Shown here piece by piece: positions 1-5,170 of a DNA stretch of 8,360 nucleotides. This DNA is from Bacillota bacterium (GTDB taxonomy: Bacteria; Bacillota; Clostridia; Saccharofermentanales; Fastidiosipilaceae). How positions within the stretch are numbered: the first letter of the stretch is position 1; every line of letters starts with the position of its first letter. The position numbers and the translations under genes are program-made. A model generated the notes under the pieces. That model made no database searches. It worked only from the letters and a program-made list of their open reading frames with translations, and was not told the DNA's origin. The stretch spans positions 1 to 8,360 of the forward strand of contig JAEWGS010000047.1 in assembly GCA_023388205.1 (NCBI GenBank), read 5' to 3'.

Positions 1-135
1 CGTGCGATCACGCCTGGACAGGCTGCCGTTTTTTATTCGGGCGATGAACTTCTAGGTGGCGGACTCATCGTGGCCAATGACGAAATGGAACTCAAACGTG
101 AGCTGGGCCTCCTTGACTCTTGCCCCAATGACTAA
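1..135 (+). CDS. mnmA: tRNA-specific 2-thiouridylase MnmA, C-terminal end (partial)
   Basis: The window opens inside this gene; 44 codons are visible before a TAA stop at 133-135. MnmA makes the 2-thiouridine at wobble position U34 of tRNAs for Lys, Glu and Gln, taking sulfur from a persulfide relay and using ATP. The visible residues include AITPGQAAVFY, then GDELLGGGLI. This is the signature of the C-terminal beta-barrel domain of MnmA, where the family usually reads TPGQAAVFYDGD-LGGGWI. The catalytic cysteines and the PP-loop lie upstream, outside the window. The gene ends with a hydrophilic tail of about 20 residues. It runs in the same direction as miaB, 268 bases upstream of it. Recognition rests on this short but characteristic stretch, so the family call is good but the rest of the protein cannot be judged. 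Confidence 0.85.
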   Translation, partial: RAITPGQAAVFYSGDELLGGGLIVANDEMELKRELGLLDSCPND

Positions 136-144
136 AGTCACAGC

Positions 145-181
145 CTGACTTAAGCGAAGCTAAATTTGCCGCTTGATTCAG
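145..181 (+). terminator. imperfect hairpin after mnmA, possible weak terminator
   Basis: CTGACTTAAGCG (145-156) can pair with CGCTTGATTCAG (170-181). This gives eleven pairs including one G-U, one mismatch and a 13-base loop. It begins 10 bases after the mnmA stop, the right place for a 3' hairpin. No T-tract follows, so intrinsic termination is doubtful. The left arm can also pair with CGCTTAA at 197-203. Confidence 0.3.
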
Positions 182-248
182 TCGGATGAGTTCAGCCGCT
201 TAATCTCGTTAGATGGATCCGTGCGAAAGCGTTTTTTCGATAAAATTT

Positions 249-335
249 TGCGAAATGCACTTTGCGAGAAATGCGAGAAAATCCGAGACATACGAGATGC
301 GCAACACATGCAATTAATGCGAAAAATGCGATAAA
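249..335 (+). repeat. run of degenerate 9-base repeats, consensus TGCGAGAAA
   Basis: Read in steps of 9, the DNA gives TGCGAGAAA (263), TGCGAGAAA (272), one extra A, TCCGAGACA (282), TACGAGATG (291), two weaker units (300 and 309), TGCGAAAAA (318) and TGCGATAAA (327). A related unit, TGCGAAATG, lies at 249. Two units are identical and at least five share NNCGANANN. The run ends about 53 bases before the miaB Shine-Dalgarno site. Its role is unknown: it could be a slippage-born minisatellite, or phased protein sites, since 9-10 bases is close to one helical turn. Confidence 0.6.
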
Positions 336-365
336 AAGCAAACAGTTAACACATTAGAAAAACGA

Positions 366-382
366 AGACCGAAAAGCGGTCT
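366..382 (+). other. small perfect hairpin just before the miaB ribosome binding site
   Basis: AGACCG (366-371) and CGGTCT (377-382) form a perfect 6-base stem with a 5-base loop AAAAG. It ends five bases before the Shine-Dalgarno AAGGAG. In the miaB message it would be a 5' UTR stem, possibly stabilising the transcript end. On the opposite strand the same stem is followed by TCGTTTTT and so resembles a short terminator. No minus-strand gene is present to use it. Confidence 0.4.
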
Positions 383-387
383 GCCAA

Positions 388-393
388 AAGGAG
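388..393 (+). promoter_or_regulatory. Shine-Dalgarno site of miaB
   Basis: AAGGAG sits 10 bases before ATG 404 and 13 bases before the adjacent ATG 407. The spacing favours the first ATG. Confidence 0.8.
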
Positions 394-403
394 AATAAGA
401 AAC

Positions 404-1873
404 ATGATGCGTGCGGTTCATGCACCTGCAGAAGAAAAAGAACGTCAGCTGGCTTTCGCCGATCAAAACCGAGATATCTGGTGTGAAGGCAAGCGTTATT
501 TCATCATGACCTATGGTTGCCAGCTCAATGAAAACGACTCTGAGCGCATCGCTGGTCTTTTTGATGCGATGGGCATGGTCGCGACCGACGATATGCATCA
601 AGCTAACGTCGTGGTACTCAACACCTGTAGCATCCGCGAAAATGCCGCGGGCCGTTTTTTTGGCAATTTGGGGCTGATTAAGAATCTCAAGCGAGATCAA
701 CCGGACCTCATCACCATTGCTTGTGGTTGCTTGATGAAACAAGATGTCCATGTGGAGCGGATCCGAAAGAGTTATTACTTCGTAGATATCGTTTTCGGTC
801 CTTCAGATATTTGGCGACTCCCTGAACTTTTGAACCAACGCCTGACCCAAAAAAGTCACGTGTATGAAGTTGGCGCTGTCGATCCCATCGTTGAAGATCT
901 GCCAATTACTCGCAAAAGAAAATATCGCGCCTTGGTATCCATTATGTTTGGCTGCAATAATTTTTGCACCTTCTGTATCGTCCCTCAGGCTCGTGGTCGT
1001 GAACGCAGCCGCTACCCAGAAGATATTTTCAAAGAATTACGTAGCCTTGGGAAAGACGGGTTTTCTGAAGTGATGCTTTTGGGGCAAAATGTTAATTCCT
1101 ACGGGAAAGATCTTCGCAAACAAAATGAATATATGTCCTTTCCTGAACTTTTACGTCATTCAGCTCAAGATTTCAACTTGCCTCGAATTCGCTTTATGAC
1201 GAGTCACCCGCGTGATATTGACGACGAAGTCTTACACGTTATGGCGGAAAACCCCAATATTGAGCGCCACTTGCATCTGCCTTTGCAGTCAGGGAGTGAT
1301 GCTGTCCTTAAAAAGATGAACCGTCATTACGATCTCAAGCGCTACATGAGTATTGTCGAAAAAGCCCGTGAACTGATGCCAGATATCGCCATCACGACAG
1401 ATCTCATCGTGGGCTTTCCTGGCGAGACAGAAGAAGACTTTCAACAGACCTTAGCTGCGATGAAAGAAGTTGGCTATGAACAGTCCTTTATGTTCATTTA
1501 TTCACCTAGACCGGGCACGCCAGCTGCCAAATGGCCTTTGCCGGATCAGGAAGAAGTCAAAGATCGCTTCATGCGCATGAGCGCCTTACAAAATGAATTG
1601 AGCCTTGCGGCGATGAAAAAACAGGAAGGGAAAGAACTTCATTTACTCTGCGAAGGGCTTTCTGCGCAACGAGATGATCGCTTTGCAGGTCGTGCTTCTC
1701 AAAATTACTTGATGAATTTTGAGATCAAAGAAGACCTTTTGCCAGAACGTCTGCGTGGCTTAGATCCCGCTCAGCTCGGTGCGATATTGGAGGGGCGCTT
1801 TGTTCGGGCGATCGTTCATCAGGCCAAGACTTTTTCGCTTGAAGGGGAAGCCTTGGAACTGTTTTTAGATTGA
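404..1873 (+). CDS. miaB: tRNA-2-methylthio-N6-dimethylallyladenosine synthase MiaB
   Basis: MiaB is a radical-SAM enzyme with two iron-sulfur clusters. It converts i6A37 to ms2i6A37 in tRNAs that read UNN codons, acting on the product of MiaA, which is encoded at the other end of this window. The 489-residue protein has the three expected parts. The N-terminal methylthiotransferase domain carries cluster cysteines C39 (YGCQLNENDSE), C75 (LNTCSIREN) and C109 (CGCLMKQ). The radical-SAM core has CNNFCTFC with C184, C188 and C191, followed by RGRERSR. The C-terminal TRAM RNA-binding domain covers about 405-484. Length is slightly above the usual 440-480, partly from a stretch of about 30 residues before YGC. 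After the third cysteine the motif reads VPQARG where relatives often have VPYxRG. Start ATG 404 is chosen for its Shine-Dalgarno spacing; ATG 407 is the alternative. Stop is TGA. Confidence 0.96.
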   Translation: MMRAVHAPAEEKERQLAFADQNRDIWCEGKRYFIMTYGCQLNENDSERIAGLFDAMGMVATDDMHQANVVVLNTCSIRENAAGRFFGNLGLIKNLKRDQPDLITIACGCLMKQDVHVERIRKSYYFVDIVFGPSDIWRLPELLNQRLTQKSHVYEVGAVDPIVEDLPITRKRKYRALVSIMFGCNNFCTFCIVPQARGRERSRYPEDIFKELRSLGKDGFSEVMLLGQNVNSYGKDLRKQNEYMSFPELLRHSAQDFNLPRIRFMTSHPRDIDDEVLHVMAENPNIERHLHLPLQSGSDAVLKKMNRHYDLKRYMSIVEKARELMPDIAITTDLIVGFPGETEEDFQQTLAAMKEVGYEQSFMFIYSPRPGTPAAKWPLPDQEEVKDRFMRMSALQNELSLAAMKKQEGKELHLLCEGLSAQRDDRFAGRASQNYLMNFEIKEDLLPERLRGLDPAQLGAILEGRFVRAIVHQAKTFSLEGEALELFLD

Positions 1874-2091
1874 CCTGATTGTCTTCTTAAGCTCTTAGTG
1901 CGCAATACGATTTTTTAAGGATAAAACGCTTGTTTGCACTCTTTGGGGGTAAAGTGCTCGCTTGAGGGTAAAGCGCTCGCTTTGCGATAAAGTGCTCATT
2001 TTCCGCCCAGCGATCGCGCCCATTGATCGTTTGTCAGCAATCTTTTTCGCTTTTCTCTTTTATGCGAGATCGTATTGCATTAAACTTAATC
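1874..2091 (+). other. miaB-mutS intergenic region
   Basis: This 218-base gap has no gene. Its centre holds tandem 19-base repeats (1947-2003) with a degenerate extra copy (1919-1936). No clear terminator follows miaB. TTGACC (1870-1875), overlapping the miaB stop, resembles a -35 box, but the best -10 at 17 bases (TCTTAG, 1893-1898) is poor. Miscellaneous pyrimidine-rich sequence (2038-2063) precedes mutS. The open frame continues upstream of ATG 2092 to a TTG at 2023, but no Shine-Dalgarno supports starting there. Confidence 0.65.
1919..2003 (+). repeat. three 19-base tandem repeats plus a degenerate fourth, each centred on a dyad
   Basis: Units start at 1947, 1966 and 1985, an exact 19-base period: GGGTAAAGTGCTCGCTTGA, GGGTAAAGCGCTCGCTTTG and CGATAAAGTGCTCATTTTC. 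Each is built as AAAGNG-CT-CNNTTT. In the middle unit AAAGCG and CGCTTT are perfect inverted halves around CT (1976-1977). A looser copy, GGATAAAACGCTTGTTT, begins at 1919, with its CT at 1929-1930. The two-base spacer is too short for an RNA hairpin loop, so a DNA-level dyad such as a dimeric repressor operator is more natural. Function is not shown. Confidence 0.65.
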
Positions 2092-4803
2092 ATGACTAAT
2101 GAAACTAAAGGGGATCCCATTTTGCTTCGCTACGCCGATTTGACTCGTTCAGAAGTCAGTCCGATGATGCAACAATATCTTGAAATCAAAGAGCGAGTCA
2201 GTGATTGCTTGCTCTTTTTCCGCTTGGGAGATTTCTACGAGCTTTTTTTCGACGACGCCATTGAAGCTTCGAAGCAACTCGAAATAGCACTCACTTCTAG
2301 AGATTGCGGGTTAGAAGAGCGAGCCCCGATGTGTGGTGTTCCTTTTCACTCTGCCAATAGCTATATTTCTAAACTGATCGAAGCGGATTTCAAAGTCGCC
2401 ATCTGCGAGCAAATGGAAGAACCCAGTCAGGCAAAAGGGATCGTCCATCGCGAAATTGTAAGGATTATTACTCCGGGAACGGCCACCGATGATGGACAAC
2501 TTGAAGAAGACCGAAACAGTTGGATTTTAAGCCTTTATGCAAATACGTCCATCGTCGTATTAGCCGCAATGGAGCTGATATCTGGACGTTTTGAAGCGCA
2601 ACACTTTTATCGTCAAGAACAATTTACTTTGATCGATGAGATTTTGCGATATGGGGCAAAAGAGATTTTGCTTCCCAAAGGATTTTCTCTCAACTCATTC
2701 CGTGCCCAAGAACTTGAGAAGCAACTCTTGATCACGTATTGTGAGGAACCCGCATGGACACACTCAGAACACCCTGATTTGAAGCATTCAGAAACAGAAT
2801 ACTTACAAGAACAAAAGCAACGTTATTCCGAACAACTCGGGCTTATGGCCGATTCTGATCCCAAAGACCCAAAAGATTCGGCGGTGCTTCATGGCGCATT
2901 ACAGCTCATCCATTACATCGAAAAGACACAAAAAAATTTACCCGAACATGTTCAGGGACTTAGCCTCAATCAAAGAGAAAATTTCTTGCAGTTAAGCGAA
3001 AGTGCACGCCGCAATTTAGAAATTTTTGAGTCATTAAGAGATCGAAAAAAGCGGGGCAGTCTCTTTGCAATTATGGATCACTGTAAAACATCCATGGGTA
3101 AGCGCTGCTTGAGAAATTGGCTGAGTCGTCCGCTCTTAGATCTCGAAGAAATTCGGGCGCGACAAGATTTAATCTCACTATTTTATGAAGACTACATCTT
3201 GAGAGAACAGATGCGAGAACAGCTCCAAGGCCTAAGCGACATCGAGCGCCTTTGTGGCAAACTCTCCATAGGACGTATTAATCCAAGAGAACTCATGAGT
3301 CTTGGGCTGGGCCTAAAACAGGCAGAATCCTTTTTTGCTCAGGCGCAAACGATTCAAAAAACAGCCTTGGGGAAACATATGCTCAACAGCTATTTCCCAA
3401 GCAATCAATTGTCCGAACTTTTGACATCCGCCTTAAACGAGAACTGTCCTGTGATGCTCAAAGATGGGGGCAGCATTCGTGACGGCTTTGACGAAACCCT
3501 TGACCGTTATCGTCAAATGAATCGAGAGGGGCGAAATTTTCTCACGCAGGCCCTAGAACAAGAACGCGAAAATACCGGTATCAAAAATTTGAAGCTCGGC
3601 TACAATCGTGTTTTTGGCTACTTTTTTGAAGTGACGAAATCTCAGCTCAACGCTGTTCCGGATTACTTTATACGCAGGCAGACCTTAGCCAATGCGGAGC
3701 GCTTCGTCACACAAGAACTCAAGACTTTAGAGTCCCAAATTTTAGGCGCTGATCAAAAGGCGATTGCACGCGAAATTGAGCTTTTCTCTCAAATTAAGCA
3801 AACTTGCGAAAAAGAGCTCCACGGCATAATGAAAAATGCTGATCTTATCTCTCAGCTCGATGTCCTTTTGGGTTTGGCAGATGTTGCTCAAAAGCGCGGC
3901 TATATCAGACCAAACGTCGATGAGAGTTATGAACTTGAGATTATCGAGGGAAGACACCCTGTCGTGGAAGCTTTGCTACAAGATGAATTCTTTGTGCCCA
4001 ATGATCTCAAACTGGATGCGAAAACACGAAAATTAATCTTGCTTACAGGACCTAACATGTCTGGTAAGTCAACTTATATGCGCCAAGTTGCTCAAATTGT
4101 CCTTTTGGCCCAAATTGGCTCTTTTGTTCCTGCGAGCCAAGCACGCATCGGCCTCGTTGATCGCATTTTTACACGTATTGGGGCTGCTGATGACCTGGGT
4201 TCAGGACAGTCGACTTTTATGGTCGAAATGCGAGAAATTGCTGATATCTTAGCCAATCAGACCGAACGCTCGCTACTCATTCTTGATGAAATAGGACGCG
4301 GCACCTCCACCTACGATGGCCTATCTATTGCTTGGGCTGTCATTGAATCTGTCACCTCTGGAAAAGTGAGTCCCCGAAGCCTCTTTGCGACACATTATCA
4401 TGAATTGACAGACCTTGAAGGGCAAATTGATGGGCTTTACAACTATCACGTGTGTATCAGAGAAGAAGAGGATCACGTTATTTTTTTACATCGCATCGAA
4501 AAAGGGGCCGCCAACCGAAGTTACGGTATCGAAGTCGCTAGATTGGCAGGGGTATCGCCGAAAGTGGTCGCTCGTGCTGAGGCTTTATTGCATCATCTAG
4601 AGCACGAAAATGAGGGAAAAACGCGCATTCGCCTTGGACAAAAAAACCTCGAGGGACAAATTAATCTCTTCCAGTCAGCACAGACCTTAAAGTGCTTAGA
4701 TGACTTTGTGGATAAGCTTAAAAAGATCGATGTCAATCAACTCAATCCGATACAAGCTCTTTCAACTTTGGATGCGCTTGTCCAGGAAGCTCAGCGTAAG
4801 TGA
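2092..4803 (+). CDS. mutS: DNA mismatch repair protein MutS
   Basis: MutS binds mismatches and small loops as a dimer, then uses ATP to become a sliding clamp that recruits MutL. Numbered from ATG 2092, the 903 residues show the mismatch-binding domain with GDFYELF, where F48 and E50 are the expected F-x-E wedge. Connector, lever and clamp regions follow. The ATPase domain has Walker A GPNMSGKST (653-661), the signature DDLGSGQSTFMVEM, Walker B LLILDEIGRGTS (D732, E733) and the FATHYHEL switch. QINLF (856-860), near the C terminus, fits the beta-clamp consensus QLxLF. The start is uncertain. ATG 2092 lacks a Shine-Dalgarno site, while TTG 2122 has AAAGGGG 8 bases upstream and leaves 13 residues before PMMQQ, close to E. 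coli MutS. The frame also reaches TTG 2023 and ATG 2062 without support. Stop is TGA; mutL follows after 367 bases. Confidence 0.96.
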   Translation: MTNETKGDPILLRYADLTRSEVSPMMQQYLEIKERVSDCLLFFRLGDFYELFFDDAIEASKQLEIALTSRDCGLEERAPMCGVPFHSANSYISKLIEADFKVAICEQMEEPSQAKGIVHREIVRIITPGTATDDGQLEEDRNSWILSLYANTSIVVLAAMELISGRFEAQHFYRQEQFTLIDEILRYGAKEILLPKGFSLNSFRAQELEKQLLITYCEEPAWTHSEHPDLKHSETEYLQEQKQRYSEQLGLMADSDPKDPKDSAVLHGALQLIHYIEKTQKNLPEHVQGLSLNQRENFLQLSESARRNLEIFESLRDRKKRGSLFAIMDHCKTSMGKRCLRNWLSRPLLDLEEIRARQDLISLFYEDYILREQMREQLQGLSDIERLCGKLSIGRINPRELMSLGLGLKQAESFFAQAQTIQKTALGKHMLNSYFPSNQLSELLTSALNENCPVMLKDGGSIRDGFDETLDRYRQMNREGRNFLTQALEQERENTGIKNLKLGYNRVFGYFFEVTKSQLNAVPDYFIRRQTLANAERFVTQELKTLESQILGADQKAIAREIELFSQIKQTCEKELHGIMKNADLISQLDVLLGLADVAQKRGYIRPNVDESYELEIIEGRHPVVEALLQDEFFVPNDLKLDAKTRKLILLTGPNMSGKSTYMRQVAQIVLLAQIGSFVPASQARIGLVDRIFTRIGAADDLGSGQSTFMVEMREIADILANQTERSLLILDEIGRGTSTYDGLSIAWAVIESVTSGKVSPRSLFATHYHELTDLEGQIDGLYNYHVCIREEEDHVIFLHRIEKGAANRSYGIEVARLAGVSPKVVARAEALLHHLEHENEGKTRIRLGQKNLEGQINLFQSAQTLKCLDDFVDKLKKIDVNQLNPIQALSTLDALVQEAQRK
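2107..2113 (+). promoter_or_regulatory. possible Shine-Dalgarno site for a TTG start of mutS
   Basis: AAAGGGG lies 8 bases before an in-frame TTG at 2122. It is the only purine-rich site near any candidate mutS start. ATG 2062 and ATG 2092 have none. The other starts in this window all have strong sites (AAGGAG, AAGGAG, AAGGGGAGG). Confidence 0.45.
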
Positions 4804-4812
4804 CGTTCACTT
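4798..4812 (+). other. small hairpin spanning the mutS stop codon
   Basis: AAGTGA (4798-4803) and TCACTT (4807-4812) are perfect inverted halves around CGT, and the left half contains the last codon and the TGA stop. No T-run follows, so it is not an obvious terminator. It is short enough to arise by chance. Confidence 0.3.
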
Positions 4813-4851
4813 GGCTCTGTTTAAGGTGATCAAAGAATTCTCCGCCGCAAA

Positions 4852-4872
4852 AAATGAGATAAACGCTCATTT
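4852..4872 (+). other. AT-rich inverted repeat after mutS
   Basis: AAATGAG and CTCATTT pair perfectly around a 7-base loop, 48 bases after the mutS stop. The stem is A-T rich and no T-tract follows on the + strand. On the minus strand it is followed by TTT. It may be a weak 3' hairpin of the mutS message, but termination is not convincing. Confidence 0.3.
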
Positions 4873-5160
4873 ACTACGCCATTCCTCCTAAAAAACACGT
4901 CTATCGCACGCCCATTTCCCAAGATGAGATACACCCTCAATGCAGGCAAACTCAAAATGTGTATCAGCCTGAACGGGACAAGGGAAAGAAAAAAGAGAAA
5001 AGGCGAAAGTGAAAAAATGAGAGAAAAATTCTCCGCACTGACGTAAGATGAGAGACAATGATTTGAACGTCCCTCGCGCACGAACCAAACCTTCAAGCTT
5101 TATTTTTTCTAGTCACGCCAACGGGATCAGCTCAAATTTAGATTAGCCTGTAAAAGAAGA

Positions 5161-5166
5161 AAGGAG
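5161..5166 (+). promoter_or_regulatory. Shine-Dalgarno site of mutL
   Basis: AAGGAG lies only 4 bases before ATG 5171. This is shorter than usual, but it is the one strong site and the ATG gives the normal MutL N terminus. Confidence 0.75.
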
Positions 5167-5170
5167 CTCT

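Larger units (their letters stand above)
136..403 (+). other. mnmA-miaB intergenic region
   Basis: This 268-base gap holds no convincing gene. From left to right it contains an imperfect inverted repeat just after the mnmA stop (145-181), a second copy of its right arm (195-204), a T-run (232-237), a run of 9-base repeats (249-335), and a small hairpin (366-382) followed by the miaB Shine-Dalgarno site. A promoter for miaB is expected somewhere here if it is not co-transcribed with mnmA. I could not place a convincing -35/-10 pair. TAAAAT at 241-246 resembles a -10 box but has no matching -35. Confidence 0.7.
4804..5170 (+). other. mutS-mutL intergenic region
   Basis: At 367 bases this gap is long for two genes that are often nearly adjacent in Bacillota. 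I see no supportable gene on either strand. It contains a 7-base inverted repeat (AAATGAG 4852-4858, CTCATTT 4866-4872), a second one (GATACAC 4928-4934, GTGTATC 4959-4965), a strongly purine-rich run (about 4971-5028), and reused short motifs. AAAAAATGAGA occurs at 4849 and 5012, AATTCTCCGC at 4836 and 5027, and RATGAGAKAMA at 4853, 4923, 5016 and 5047. No strong promoter was found before mutL; TAGATT (5139-5144) is a weak -10 lookalike without a -35. Confidence 0.65.

Noticed and set aside
222..239. Hairpin with T-run as a terminator for mnmA
   Set aside because: The possible stem next to the T-run has only three or four weak pairs, too little for a reliable intrinsic terminator.
271..357. 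Short + strand frame, ATG 271 to TAG 357, 28 codons, as a miaB leader peptide
   Set aside because: There is no proper Shine-Dalgarno site. The frame is a by-product of the 9-base repeats, and there is no run of regulatory codons.
314..751. Minus-strand open frame of 145 codons over the miaB start
   Set aside because: It lies opposite miaB coding sequence and its leader, shows no recognisable domain, and is best explained as a shadow of the real gene.
1870..1898. Promoter for mutS with TTGACC as -35
   Set aside because: The -10 candidate TCTTAG matches only three of six consensus positions, and no extended -10 is present.
1919..2003. Possible CRISPR array
   Set aside because: The units are directly adjacent 19-mers with no unique spacers and no cas genes nearby.
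2010..2017. GCGATCGC, the HIP1 palindrome of cyanobacteria
   Set aside because: It was noticed only once in the window and the gene order does not suggest a cyanobacterium, so it is taken as chance.
2023..2091. N-terminal extension of MutS from TTG 2023
   Set aside because: The added residues have no counterpart in MutS N-termini and the TTG lacks a ribosome site; the frame is merely open.
2266..2275. Palindrome GCTTCGAAGC in mutS
   Set aside because: It encodes ordinary conserved-region residues without an insertion and has no loop, so it is not a hairpin element of the kind seen elsewhere.
4830..5096. Minus-strand open frame of 88 codons with a hydrophobic middle
   Set aside because: It starts at TTG without a ribosome site. 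Its hydrophobic stretch is simply the reverse of a purine-rich run, and another overlapping minus frame looks similar. No family is recognisable.
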